Assembly (NCBI RefSeq): GCF_001895005.1 | Contig: NZ_BCXH01000025.1 | Span: 1-63,201 of the forward strand | Direction of reading: 5' to 3' | DNA: 63,201 bases | Origin: Rhodococcus yunnanensis NBRC 103083 | Lineage (GTDB): Bacteria; Actinomycetota; Actinomycetes; Mycobacteriales; Mycobacteriaceae | Part shown: positions 41,461 to 50,110 of the stretch, in pieces | Layout: every line of letters starts with the position of its first letter | Position numbering within the stretch: the stretch's first letter is position 1 | Position numbers and translations under genes: made by a program | Notes under the pieces: generated by a model | Seen by the model: only the letters and a program-made list of their open reading frames with translations | What the model was told of the DNA's origin: nothing | The model's database searches: none

Positions 41461-42762
41461 CTAGCCGAGGACCACCCAACCGTGGGGCGGGACGGTCACC
41501 CGCCCGCGCTCGACGCTCGCCTCCCCGGCCAGCACCGGGCCACTGATCCGATAGTCCACCGAGTCGTCACCGAGGTTGAGCACGACGTGGATCCGTTCCT
41601 CGCCGGAGAACACCCGGTAGGCGAGCGCGGTATTGGTCAGCTCGACCGTCTCCGTGCGCGCGGCGTGCAGCCACGAATGGCGCCGCCTCAGACCGATCAG
41701 TTCCTGGTGGAGGTGGAACGTCGGCCAGCCGTACGGCGCGAGTTCGTCCTTGCTGGACGGGAATTCGGGGCGGACCTCGTCGTCACCACCGACACGCTCC
41801 TCCTTGACTCCGCGGAAGCCCTGTTCGTCGCCGTAGTAGATCATCGGCGTGCCACCGATGGTGAACAGAACGACCAACGCGTGAGCCAAGTGTCGCTCGT
41901 CGGTGATCGTGCTCGCTATCCGGTTCACGTCGTGGTTGCCGACGAACGTCGCGGGAACGAACTTCTCGAGCCACTCGTTGTGCCGCCCCAGCGCGTGCGA
42001 GAGCTCGAAGAAGTTCTTCTCGGTGATCGCGCTCCACGTCGCTTTCCACAGTTCGTACTGGGTGACCGAGTCGAGTGTGCCGAGTTGGACGAACTGCGAG
42101 TAGTCGCCGTGGATGACCTCACCGAGAAAGTACGCCTCGGGGAATTCCGCACGCACCTGTGGGATCACCGCAGCCCAGAATGCGGGCGGCACCGCGTACG
42201 CCGCGTCGAGGCGCCATCCGTCGGCGCCGCGGGCAAGCCAGTACGACATGACGTCGACGACGTACTGCTGCACTTCGGCGTTGTCGTGGTTCAAGGCGAC
42301 CAGTTCGTCGTGGCCTTCGAAGTTCCGGTGCGTCGGGCGCTCACCGGACCGGTCGATGTGAAACCACGAGCCGGAACCGTCGCGAATTTCCTGTTGAAAG
42401 CGCGGGAACCCCTGTCCTACATGGTTGAACACGCCGTCGAGCATGACGCGCATGCCACGGTCGTGCGCGGCGTCGACCAGTGCGAGAAAATCCTCCTCGG
42501 TACCGAGCCTGCTGTCGATCCGGAAATGATCGACCGTCTCGTAACCGTGACCCTCCGAGGCGAACACAGGGCCGAGAGCGATGCCCGACGCACCGAGTTC
42601 GACGGCGTAGTCCAGCCAGTCGATCACCCTCGTCAGTCGATGCTCCTGCGCCAGAGACGTTCCGTCCCAGTCACGAACCGGCGCACCGACGAACCCGAGC
42701 GGATAGACGTGCCACCAGATCGCGTGCTCGACCCATGCGGGCGAACCCGAACGATCGCTCAC
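41461..42762 (-). CDS. Glycoside hydrolase family 13 (alpha-amylase-like) enzyme
   Basis: This 433-residue (beta/alpha)8 enzyme has the GH13 regions in order: DGVFNHVG, the nucleophile Asp in GWRLDAAY, the acid/base Glu in FLGEVIHG, and the third acid in FVGNHDVNR. Length is short for the family and there is no signal peptide, so it acts on cytoplasmic alpha-glucans or maltodextrin/trehalose-type sugars. It begins with a GTG that overlaps the stop of the lactate monooxygenase gene (GTGA), an odd partner. Confidence 0.9.
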   Translation of the reverse strand: MSDRSGSPAWVEHAIWWHVYPLGFVGAPVRDWDGTSLAQEHRLTRVIDWLDYAVELGASGIALGPVFASEGHGYETVDHFRIDSRLGTEEDFLALVDAAHDRGMRVMLDGVFNHVGQGFPRFQQEIRDGSGSWFHIDRSGERPTHRNFEGHDELVALNHDNAEVQQYVVDVMSYWLARGADGWRLDAAYAVPPAFWAAVIPQVRAEFPEAYFLGEVIHGDYSQFVQLGTLDSVTQYELWKATWSAITEKNFFELSHALGRHNEWLEKFVPATFVGNHDVNRIASTITDERHLAHALVVLFTIGGTPMIYYGDEQGFRGVKEERVGGDDEVRPEFPSSKDELAPYGWPTFHLHQELIGLRRRHSWLHAARTETVELTNTALAYRVFSGEERIHVVLNLGDDSVDYRISGPVLAGEASVERGRVTVPPHGWVVLG

Positions 42763-43919
42763 GATCGGATCACCGACTCCCGGCTCAGCTCGGCCGCGCC
42801 CGTGTGCCCCGACAGCGACGTCACGAGATCGAATTCGGCAAGGATGCAGCGCAATACATGATCAACACCCGCTTGCCCGTCGAGCGCAAGTCCGTAGAGG
42901 AAGGGCCTTCCCAGCAGCACGGCGTCGGCGCCGAGCGCGAGGGCTTTTGCCATGTCCGCTCCGGTTCGGACGCCCGAGTCGAACAGTACCGTCAGTTGAT
43001 CACCCACGGCATCCACGATCTCCGGAAGGGCATCCAATGACGCACGCGCACCGTCGATCTGACGGCCTCCGTGATTCGAGACCACGATTCCGTCCACACC
43101 GTGTTCGGCGGCGAGCCTCGCATCACCGACGGTGCAGATGCCCTTCAGCACGATCGGTCCGTCCCAGTTCTCACGAAGAAACGCGAGCTGCGACCAACTC
43201 AGTCCAGGGTTCGGGAACATCTGCGCCCAGTGCATCGCGGCCGCAACCGGATTCGCCTCGACGGATTCGTCCAATCCGGCAAGAAATGCAGGATCGGTCA
43301 GATAGTTCTCGATGCCGAGGTTGGCCAGAAAGGGAAGGTATCCGCGATTCAGATCGGCGGGCCTCCAGCCGAGCAGCGTGGTATCGAGGGTGAGCACGAG
43401 CGTCGTGAATCCCGTGTTCTTCGCCCGCTGCAAGAAGCTGAGCAGCACGGATTGGTCAGTAGGCCAATACAACTGATACCACCGAGGCGCATCACCGCCC
43501 GCCTCGGCTACCTGCTCGAAGGAGTGCGACGCCTGCGTCGAATGTATGTAGGGCACACCGAGCGCGGCGGCCGCACGCACGGTTGCGAGTTCACCCTCGG
43601 GATGTGCGAGCGTCTGGATCCCGACGGGAGCGATCAACAACGGCGCAGGCATCGTCGTACCGAGGACGGTGCAAGAGTGGTCACGTTCGGCCGAACCACG
43701 CAGCATCCGCGGCGCGATACGCCACTGCTCGAATGCTGCGCGATTGGCACGGGCCGTCGAACCGCTTCCCGCGCTTGCGACGATGTATCCCAGGGCCTCG
43801 GGGCTCAGCGTCGCGGCGGCCTGATCCTCGAGATTCGCGAGATCGGTGGTGATCTTCGGCGTCCGATCGGTGAACATGCCCTGTGCATAGATGCCGATCT
43901 GATGGTCACTGAAGTTCAT
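42759..43919 (-). CDS. FMN-dependent alpha-hydroxy acid oxidase (lactate 2-monooxygenase-like)
   Basis: This 386-residue FMN TIM-barrel protein has the active-site block GIVVSNHGGRQIDGA, with the His/Arg pair of the lactate oxidase family, and LLIAPVGIQTLAHPEGE. The WRPADLNRGYLPF insertion is typical of lactate 2-monooxygenase, which converts L-lactate to acetate and CO2. ATG at 43919 follows GGTGGG at good distance; ATG at 43937 lacks a ribosome site. It is coupled to the GH13 gene downstream and preceded by the amidotransferase gene. Confidence 0.88.
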   Translation of the reverse strand: MNFSDHQIGIYAQGMFTDRTPKITTDLANLEDQAAATLSPEALGYIVASAGSGSTARANRAAFEQWRIAPRMLRGSAERDHSCTVLGTTMPAPLLIAPVGIQTLAHPEGELATVRAAAALGVPYIHSTQASHSFEQVAEAGGDAPRWYQLYWPTDQSVLLSFLQRAKNTGFTTLVLTLDTTLLGWRPADLNRGYLPFLANLGIENYLTDPAFLAGLDESVEANPVAAAMHWAQMFPNPGLSWSQLAFLRENWDGPIVLKGICTVGDARLAAEHGVDGIVVSNHGGRQIDGARASLDALPEIVDAVGDQLTVLFDSGVRTGADMAKALALGADAVLLGRPFLYGLALDGQAGVDHVLRCILAEFDLVTSLSGHTGAAELSRESVIRS

Positions 43920-43943
43920 GTTCCCACCGTAGGACATGTTCGC

Positions 43944-44633
43944 TCAGTTGCGTTTCGTACGACCGATCCACGTGTCGAGCAGGTCACTGCAGCGGGCCCG
44001 TGCATCGGACTCGCCCGCTTTCAGATCCGCTCGGATCACGGCGACGAGTTCGGCGTCCTGTTCGATGCCGTCACGCACCCATGCGTCGGCCCAGGATTCG
44101 AAGACGTCGACGTCGATTTCGGGGTGGAACTGCAGACCGAGATGCCTGCCCTGCACGAAGGCCTGCTGACCGGCGTCGTTTCGCGCGATCACGGTTGCGG
44201 TGTCCGGCGCGAGAAAGGTGTCGCCGTGGAACTCCATCCACGGCCCAGGACCGATCGTGTCCGTCGTTATCGCGGTGAAGCCGTACTCCGGGAACTTCGA
44301 TTTCGCGACGGTCCCGCCCAGCACCTGCGCGAGCAGTTGCCCTCCGAAGCAGATCCCGAGGATCGGCACATCGAGGTCGATCGCGTCCTGCAGGTACGCG
44401 GATTCGGGGCCGATCCAGGGCACGTCGTCGTACGCAGCGTCGGGAGATCCCATGACGACGACCATCGCCGCACCGTCGAGCTCCGGCGGCGCCTCGGCGT
44501 GTCCGTAATCGAACGAGTGGACGTCCAACTCGTACCCGCGATTCTGCAGCTCGGGAACGAGGGTGCCGATGTTCCGGTAGCCCAGGTCCGGGTCACGGTC
44601 GTGGACGAGCACGACGGCTCGGTTCTTGCTCAT
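43944..44633 (-). CDS. Class I glutamine amidotransferase-like protein
   Basis: This 229-residue protein has the GATase-1 triad: Cys in GICFGGQLLA, His and Glu in GLQFHPEID. Free-standing GATases of this GuaA-like type transfer ammonia or hydrolyse gamma-glutamyl compounds; the partner is unknown. The start region is duplicated: a 20-bp unit holding ATGAGCAAGAACCGAGCCGT occurs twice, so an upstream seven-codon minigene (MSKNRAV) ends in a TGA that overlaps the true ATG at 44633. Confidence 0.87.
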   Translation of the reverse strand: MSKNRAVVLVHDRDPDLGYRNIGTLVPELQNRGYELDVHSFDYGHAEAPPELDGAAMVVVMGSPDAAYDDVPWIGPESAYLQDAIDLDVPILGICFGGQLLAQVLGGTVAKSKFPEYGFTAITTDTIGPGPWMEFHGDTFLAPDTATVIARNDAGQQAFVQGRHLGLQFHPEIDVDVFESWADAWVRDGIEQDAELVAVIRADLKAGESDARARCSDLLDTWIGRTKRN

Positions 44634-44653
44634 ACGGCTCGGTTCTTGCTCAT
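44614..44653 (-). repeat. 20-bp tandem duplication of a start-codon region
   Basis: ACGGCTCGGTTCTTGCTCAT occurs twice exactly, with half a third copy (44654-44662). Each copy carries a start codon on the minus strand, in different frames. Confidence 0.92.
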
Positions 44654-44709
44654 ACGGCTCGGCGCTTTCGTCGATCGGTTCGATACCCTCGCCGACACAG
44701 TACGACGGC

Positions 44710-45450
44710 TCAATCCTGGACGCTCGGCCGAATGGTGATGTCTCCGATCTCCACATCCGACGGTTGCTCGACAGCGAAAGCGATTGCACGGGCGACCGCG
44801 TCGGGAGATATTCCGAACTCGCTCATTCTCGTACGGATCCGATCGCGCAACTCCTCGTCCTCGATCGAGTCGGCGAGATCGGTTCGGACGAATCCGGGAG
44901 AAATCGACGTCGTCCTGAGCACGCCGTCCGTCGACTCCTGCCGCAGACCTTCCATCAACGTCCGCACCGCGTTCTTGGTCGCTGCGTACACGGCCATCGT
45001 CGGAACGATCTTCAGTCCCGCGGTCGACACCGTGGTGACGAAGTGCCCAGTACCCTGGCGGCGAAAGACGGGCAGCGCGGCGGCGACTCCGTGCAACACT
45101 CCGCGCAGGTTGACATCGATCATCGACGACCAGCCGTCGACGTCCAGTGCATCCATCCGGCCGATCGTGCTGATCCCCGCATTCGCAACGAGCACGTCGA
45201 GTGCGCCGAACTCTTCGACGCTCGTCTCGACGAGCCGTTCCAGATCCTCGCGCCGAGTGACGTCCGTTTCGCAGACGACCGCACGGCCGCCTCTGCCACG
45301 AATGGTTCGCGCAAGATCGTCCAGCCGGTCGCCTCGCCGTGCACCGAGGACAACCGACGCTCCCCGCTCGGCCAGCAATTCTGCGGTTGCCGCGCCGATA
45401 CCGCTGCTGGCGCCGGTGATCGCAATCACCTTGTTGATAGAGCTGTTCAT
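44710..45450 (-). CDS. SDR-family oxidoreductase
   Basis: This 246-residue SDR has TGASSGIG, the NAGIST motif, a catalytic Ser in VSTAG and YAATK. The LGARRGDRLDDLA sequence places it with YdfG-like NADP-dependent enzymes that act on small hydroxy acids or ketones. ATG at 45450 is used; GTG at 45462 is too close to the ribosome site. It diverges from a TetR gene, with two palindromic sites in between, so it is the probable target of that regulator. Confidence 0.9.
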   Translation of the reverse strand: MNSSINKVIAITGASSGIGAATAELLAERGASVVLGARRGDRLDDLARTIRGRGGRAVVCETDVTRREDLERLVETSVEEFGALDVLVANAGISTIGRMDALDVDGWSSMIDVNLRGVLHGVAAALPVFRRQGTGHFVTTVSTAGLKIVPTMAVYAATKNAVRTLMEGLRQESTDGVLRTTSISPGFVRTDLADSIEDEELRDRIRTRMSEFGISPDAVARAIAFAVEQPSDVEIGDITIRPSVQD

Positions 45451-45482
45451 ACTGTTTCCCACTCCTCTGAATTTCTACTCCA

Positions 45483-45537
45483 CTAAAGTGGACATCTGTC
45501 CGCTTAGCTCGACAGTACCGGACACGTGTCCACTTAG
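45483..45537. promoter_or_regulatory. Two related palindromes between SDR and TetR genes
   Basis: Site A (45483-45507) has arms CTAA-GTGGACA and TGTCCGCTTAG. Site B centres on the perfect 12-mer GGACACGTGTCC (45520-45531), extending to CACTTAG. Both share GGACA...TGTCC with flanking CTAA/TTAG, as expected for two TetR dimers covering the divergent promoters. Confidence 0.75.
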
Positions 45538-45552
45538 CAGGAAGGGGGCGTC

Positions 45553-46161
45553 GTGACGACCCCACGACGAGCCGACGCGACCGAGAATCGTGCGCGAATC
45601 GTTCGGATCGCCCGGGAGGACGTGAAGAACGGAGGCGAGCTCAAACTGAACGCAGTCGCCAAACGAGCAGGCGTCGGGCAAGGCACTTTGTACAGGCACT
45701 TTCCGACGCGCGAGGATCTCTTGGCCGAGGTGTACCGCGACGACGTCGACGACCTGGTCGCGACCGCGGGCGTCCTGCTGACCACTTGCAGCGCGTTCGA
45801 CGCCCTGACCCGGTGGTTCTCCCGGGTTGCCGACTACGCCCGCGTCAAACAGGGCGTACTGGCCGCAGTCGAGTCCGGCGTCGGGCGCGATCTGACGACC
45901 CACAGCATCGGCCCGATCGGCGACGCGGTCACGACGCTTCTCGACGCCGGCAAGACCGAGGGATCGATTCGGCACGACGTCGACGCGCGCGACATCATCC
46001 TGCTCATCGGGTATCTGACCCGATTAGAGGACTCCGAATGGGACACCCGAGCCCACCATGTCCTCGACATCATCCTCGACGGACTCCGCGCCGGAGCGCA
46101 CTCACCTGCCCGAACGGACGGTACATCGGCGAAGTCGCTCCGGACGGCACCCACCGAGTAA
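45553..46161 (+). CDS. TetR/AcrR family transcriptional regulator
   Basis: This 202-residue regulator has an N-terminal helix-turn-helix (about residues 12-58; AVAKRAGVGQGTLYRHFPTREDLLAEVY is the textbook TetR recognition pattern). A helical ligand domain follows. It is divergent from the SDR gene at 44710, with two matching palindromes in the gap. A GTG start is used behind AGGAAGG. The inducing ligand is unknown. Confidence 0.92.
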   Translation: MTTPRRADATENRARIVRIAREDVKNGGELKLNAVAKRAGVGQGTLYRHFPTREDLLAEVYRDDVDDLVATAGVLLTTCSAFDALTRWFSRVADYARVKQGVLAAVESGVGRDLTTHSIGPIGDAVTTLLDAGKTEGSIRHDVDARDIILLIGYLTRLEDSEWDTRAHHVLDIILDGLRAGAHSPARTDGTSAKSLRTAPTE

Positions 46162-46252
46162 TAACCTGGTGTGCAGCACACTGTTCTCTGCAGCACCTCT
46201 TGTGCACCACACTGTTTCGACGAGCGACGATGCTCATTCGGGAGGTTCGATC

Positions 46253-46651
46253 ATGTCCGAATTCCCAGGCCTCGCACACGTGGCGATCACCGTGTCCGAC
46301 CTGGCCGCCAGCACGGCCTGGTACACGACACTGCTCGGTTCGGATCCGGTTCTCGACGAGGACGAGGAGTCCGGACAGTTTCACCACACGGTGTTCGCGA
46401 TCGGCGGCGGCATGCTCTTCGGCCTGCACACCCACACCGGCTCGAGCGCCGGAGGGCCGTTCGACGAACGCCGCATCGGGCTCGATCATGTCGCGTTCGG
46501 TTGCACCCAGGAGCAGCTGAAGACCTGGGTGGGCAGGCTCGACGAGCTCGGCATCGCACACAGCGGCATCAAGAACGCCCACTACGGCTCGGGCATCTCC
46601 TTCCGCGATCCCGACAACATCGCGCTCGAATTCTTCGCACCGCCTGCCTGA
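46253..46651 (+). CDS. VOC-family (glyoxalase/bleomycin-resistance fold) protein
   Basis: This 132-residue single-domain VOC protein has LAHVAITVSDLAAST (metal His), a second His in GLDHVAFG and a Glu in DNIALEFF, so it may bind a divalent metal. The substrate is unknown. GGGAGG precedes the ATG at 46253. The 90-bp upstream gap holds a GTGTG-CAG-CACAC hairpin (46169-46181) and a degenerate second copy near 46200. Confidence 0.87.
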   Translation: MSEFPGLAHVAITVSDLAASTAWYTTLLGSDPVLDEDEESGQFHHTVFAIGGGMLFGLHTHTGSSAGGPFDERRIGLDHVAFGCTQEQLKTWVGRLDELGIAHSGIKNAHYGSGISFRDPDNIALEFFAPPA

Positions 46652-46686
46652 CCGGAGCTGTCGGTGCGGTGCTCTACGGTATTCGC

Positions 46687-48690
46687 GTGCCACCTCGTAG
46701 ACGCAAACCCACCACCACGGCACGCACTGTCGGTGCAGGAAAGAGCGCGGCAGCGCGCAAGTTCAAGGAATCCGCAGGCGGTACCACCAAGAAGGCGCCG
46801 GCCAAGCGGGCCCCGACCAAGCGCGCGCCGACCAGGAAGCGAGCGGTCCGTAAGACGGTCGCACCGGATCTCAGGCTGCCCGATCCCGGTGAGCGCGTGT
46901 GGGTACTGGATGTTCCGTTCGAGGATCGCGCACTGGCATCGGCGTCGGGCGCACGGTGGCATCCCGGCCCGCGGGTGTTCGCGTACTACGGGATCGAACT
47001 CCCCGAGGCTCTGTCGTCCTTCGAGTCGATGCCGTACAGCCTGCAGCGTTGGATCGAGGACGACGCCAACGGGGCAGGAGTGGAGCCTGCGGAACGACCA
47101 GGGGCAGGAGTGGAGCCTGCGGAACGACCAGGAAAAGAGGGTGAGTGGCGGCCGGAGGTGTTGGGGCAGCGTTCGATGACGCCGCGGGAGACGCAGCTCG
47201 AGTCCGTTCGCCGTCACCTCGGCGCACTCGAGGACGGCTTTCCGTACTTCGCGCAGATGGACTCGACGGGTCTGGGCAAGACACTGGCCGTGTGCGAGGC
47301 CGTCCGGCAGATGAGGGACCAGGAGATCGGGACGGTACTCGTCGTCGCCCCCAAGGGTGCGCTTCCTGGCTGGAGGCGCACCATCGCCGACACGGAAGCC
47401 GATCTAGACCCTGCAGAGCGCAAGCGGTGGTTGCTCGTCACGTATCAGTCCACGAAGAAGCTGCTGACCGTCCCCGAGGACATCGATCTCGGCAAGCGCA
47501 AGAAGACTCAGAACAAGCGCACCATCGCGCTCGGTGAGCTTCGGTTCGACATCGACGTCGTCATCGCCGACGAGTCACACGCATTGATGAACATCGAGTC
47601 GCAGCAGTCGCAGATCCTGTGGCGGTACCAGGAAGCCGCGCGTGCGGTGGTGTGGATGTCCGCGACCCCGGGGTACCAGCCGATGCACTTCGCATACATG
47701 GCGCGGGCGATCGAGCAGAGTCTCGGCAACAGCCCGATCATCGGCGACGACGACGATGCGCTCGGGTACGCCCTCACCACCAAGTGGGCCACGTTCCTCG
47801 AGGAGTCGGGATTCGCGCTCAAGGAGGGCAAGGCGGGTGGCCTGAAGACCTGGAGGTGGGAACCCGAGGACGCGGCCCGACGCGAACGCGACATCGGCAC
47901 CATTCATCGCTGGCTCTCCGGTGGCGCGGTTCCGTGGTCGATATCGCGGCCGTCCCCACCCACTCCTCGGGAACCGCTCGGCCAGGAGCTGACGGCGTCG
48001 CAGAAGCGTCTGTACAACGCTGCGTGGGTCGACTATCGCAAGGAGGTCGGGCTGCCGAACTGGAAGTCCGTCGGCGGAAAGCGCGTGTTGCAGAAGAACC
48101 CGAGCACCCGAGCGGCTGCGCTTCGCTTTCGTCAGAAGTGCTCGTACCTCCGCATTCCCGCATCGGCCGATCAGGTCCGATCATGGGTTCGCGACGGCAA
48201 CCAGGTCTTCGTCTCGATGTTCTACCGCGAGTCCGTGGCCGCACTCGCCGAGACGCTCCGGGAAGAAGGCCTGGACGTCGCGGTCGTCGACGGCAGCATG
48301 AGCAGCGCCGACCAGGAAGTTGCTATTCGCAGTTTCCAGACGGGCGCCGCTCGAGTCATCGTCTCGACGACGACGAGCGCGATCAACCTGCATGCAGGAG
48401 AGCTTCTGCTCCCCGAGAAGACGGTGTCGACGGCCGCGCCACGCGTCACGCTCATCCACGATCCCCGGTGGACTCCGATCGACATCCGACAGATCGAAGG
48501 CCGCGCGAACCGCATCGACAAGGATCACAACCACACGACATCGACCTGCTATTACGGCTATGCGGAAGGCACCGTCGAGGAAGAGATGGTCCTGACGGGC
48601 ATCGAACGCATCGCAGATCTCGGATCGATCGTCGGACAGGCAGACCTCATAGATCCGGAGGCCTTCCTCGCGGCGCGGGCAGAAAGGTGA
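46687..48690 (+). CDS. SNF2-like helicase with basic N-terminus and DUF5710-like domain
   Basis: This 667-residue superfamily-2 ATPase has motif I STGLGKT (193-199), a DESH box in IADESHAL, motif III WMSATPG and motif VI QIEGRANRID. The first 58 residues are Lys/Arg/Ala-rich and probably bind DNA. Residues about 70-100 (VWVLDVPFEDRALASASGARWHP) resemble DUF5710, a small domain often fused to mobile-element enzymes. A 30-bp repeat gives an exact GAGVEPAERP duplication in the linker. The short helicase body and domain set recall phage or plasmid helicases, but base composition matches the host. Confidence 0.82.
   Translation: MPPRRRKPTTTARTVGAGKSAAARKFKESAGGTTKKAPAKRAPTKRAPTRKRAVRKTVAPDLRLPDPGERVWVLDVPFEDRALASASGARWHPGPRVFAYYGIELPEALSSFESMPYSLQRWIEDDANGAGVEPAERPGAGVEPAERPGKEGEWRPEVLGQRSMTPRETQLESVRRHLGALEDGFPYFAQMDSTGLGKTLAVCEAVRQMRDQEIGTVLVVAPKGALPGWRRTIADTEADLDPAERKRWLLVTYQSTKKLLTVPEDIDLGKRKKTQNKRTIALGELRFDIDVVIADESHALMNIESQQSQILWRYQEAARAVVWMSATPGYQPMHFAYMARAIEQSLGNSPIIGDDDDALGYALTTKWATFLEESGFALKEGKAGGLKTWRWEPEDAARRERDIGTIHRWLSGGAVPWSISRPSPPTPREPLGQELTASQKRLYNAAWVDYRKEVGLPNWKSVGGKRVLQKNPSTRAAALRFRQKCSYLRIPASADQVRSWVRDGNQVFVSMFYRESVAALAETLREEGLDVAVVDGSMSSADQEVAIRSFQTGAARVIVSTTTSAINLHAGELLLPEKTVSTAAPRVTLIHDPRWTPIDIRQIEGRANRIDKDHNHTTSTCYYGYAEGTVEEEMVLTGIERIADLGSIVGQADLIDPEAFLAARAER
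47071..47130 (+). repeat. Exact 30-bp tandem duplication in helicase linker
   Basis: Two identical head-to-tail 30-bp copies encode a duplicated ten-residue segment between the DUF5710-like domain and the helicase core. The identity suggests a recent event. Confidence 0.95.
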
Positions 48691-48826
48691 TGCGGCCCCT
48701 ACTATTTGGTGTCGGTTCGTTCGTACACGTTATTCGGCGCAACCGTACGACATTGATGCCGGGTAACGCCGTTCAGCTCGACAGCGACATACCGTCCGAT
48801 GGATGAAAACCATTAGGGGAGGCCAC

Positions 48827-48928
48827 ATGTTGCTACCGCTGGCAGACTATTTACAGATGTTTACGCTACAAAACATATGGAATGGGATCATCTCGGCACT
48901 TCAGTTCTACAACTTGCTTCCACGCTGA
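48827..48928 (+). CDS. Possible 33-residue small hydrophobic peptide
   Basis: A 33-codon frame starts at an ATG 5 nt behind a very strong Shine-Dalgarno (TTAGGGGAGG). The predicted peptide begins MLLPLADYLQMF and is amphipathic to hydrophobic, with several aromatic residues and no Cys. Codons are less GC-rich than in neighbouring genes (TTA, CTA, ATA appear). I do not recognise it. Its placement in a gene-poor, lower-GC stretch could mean a small secreted or membrane peptide or a chance frame. Confidence 0.4.
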   Translation: MLLPLADYLQMFTLQNIWNGIISALQFYNLLPR

Positions 48929-49338
48929 CGGTGCCACAACAAAAGAATACGGCTTTCGCATTCTCCGACACGGCGCTCCGTGTGCAGCGAGCCCGCCAAG
49001 CTCTCGGAGCACTGAATATGCTGCAGCGCATGGCATTTCGCTACTTCTCATCGACAGATTGAACAGTGCTCTGCGGCAAAACCGGCCAATTCGATCCCCA
49101 ATGGGTCTACTGTCGCTGCTTACACAGAGCTGGCCACGCTTGGCCTACACCGAGATTTCGATCGAGCCCCAAGGATGCTGACCGGTGATGCCGTCGACGC
49201 CCGCATCACCGGACTCAGCAGCGCTTGACGCACCGGTGGTCGTGCTCGTGATGTATGACACGGAATACCTGAGGCTTGCTAACTATTGTGCTTGTATAGA
49301 TACATAGTTTTAGCTTCAACAAAGGGAGATGGGTCGTC
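48929..49338. other. Gene-poor, lower-GC interval
   Basis: Short overlapping frames (for example 48877-49062 and 48882-49181) occur here, but none shows a recognisable domain, good ribosome site or host-like codon bias. Base composition is less GC-rich than the surroundings. The end of the interval holds the promoter of the SDR gene, with a TATAGATACATAG segment near 49297. It may be a decayed insertion. Confidence 0.5.
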
Positions 49339-50094
49339 ATGGCCACGTACGACGTAGCGGATCGATCGGCAATCGTCACCGGAGCCGGATCCGGAATAGG
49401 TCGAGCCGTCGCACTGGAACTCGCCGCGAACGGCGCGTCGGTGCTGGTAGCAGATCTGAACGGTGATCACGCCAAAGCCGTCACCGACGAGATTCTGGCA
49501 TTGGGCGGCACGGCAGCCGCATTCGTCGGCAACGTCGCCGACCTGGGCGACGTCGAGGCGATGGTAGCCGCTGCAGGCGACCTGGCACCGCTGCGTATCG
49601 CCGTCAACAACGCGGGAATCAGCGGAGAGCCCCTGCCGGTCGGCGACGTCTCGATCGACAGCTGGCGCAAGGTCATCGACATCAACCTCAGCGCCGTGTT
49701 CTACGGCATGAAGGCCCAGATCCCCGCGATCGCAGCAGCGGGCGGCGGATCGATCGTCAACATGGCGTCCGTCCTCGGGAGCGTCGGAATCGCCAACTCG
49801 GCCAGCTACGTCGCCGCGAAGCACGGACTTCTCGGCCTCACCAAGAGCGCCGCACTCGAGTACGGTACCGCCGGAGTCCGCGTCAACGCCGTCGGACCCG
49901 GCTTCATTCGCACGCCGCTTCTCGTCGCCAACATGGACGAGGAGACCCGAAAGGCGCTGGAGGCCAAGCACGCTCTCGGACGGCTCGGAACCTCCGAGGA
50001 AGTCTCGTCCCTCGTCGCCTTCCTTGCCAGCGACGCCGCCGGCTTCGTCACCGGCAGCTACCACCTCGTCGACGGCGGATACGCCGCCCAGTAA
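49339..50094 (+). CDS. SDR-family oxidoreductase (glucose/alcohol dehydrogenase-like)
   Basis: This 251-residue classical SDR has TGAGSGIG, NNAGIS, a catalytic Ser in VNMASVLG, YVAAK and the C-terminal YHLVDGGY. It should be an NAD(P)-dependent alcohol or ketone enzyme of undefined substrate. AAAGGGAGATGG gives a strong ribosome site. It stands alone; the DoxX gene converges on it. Confidence 0.9.
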   Translation: MATYDVADRSAIVTGAGSGIGRAVALELAANGASVLVADLNGDHAKAVTDEILALGGTAAAFVGNVADLGDVEAMVAAAGDLAPLRIAVNNAGISGEPLPVGDVSIDSWRKVIDINLSAVFYGMKAQIPAIAAAGGGSIVNMASVLGSVGIANSASYVAAKHGLLGLTKSAALEYGTAGVRVNAVGPGFIRTPLLVANMDEETRKALEAKHALGRLGTSEEVSSLVAFLASDAAGFVTGSYHLVDGGYAAQ

Positions 50095-50110
50095 TCGCGG
50101 CTTCGGCAGG

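Noticed and set aside
40125..41546. A 473-codon plus-strand frame
   Set aside because: It runs opposite the SDR gene and the TPP aptamer, and its product is Arg-rich without domains.
43071..44738. A 555-codon plus-strand frame
   Set aside because: It is a shadow of the lactate monooxygenase and amidotransferase genes in high-GC DNA.
48882..49181. Overlapping 61- and 99-codon frames in the gene-poor stretch
   Set aside because: Their codon use is unlike host genes, they lack good ribosome sites, and no protein family is recognisable.
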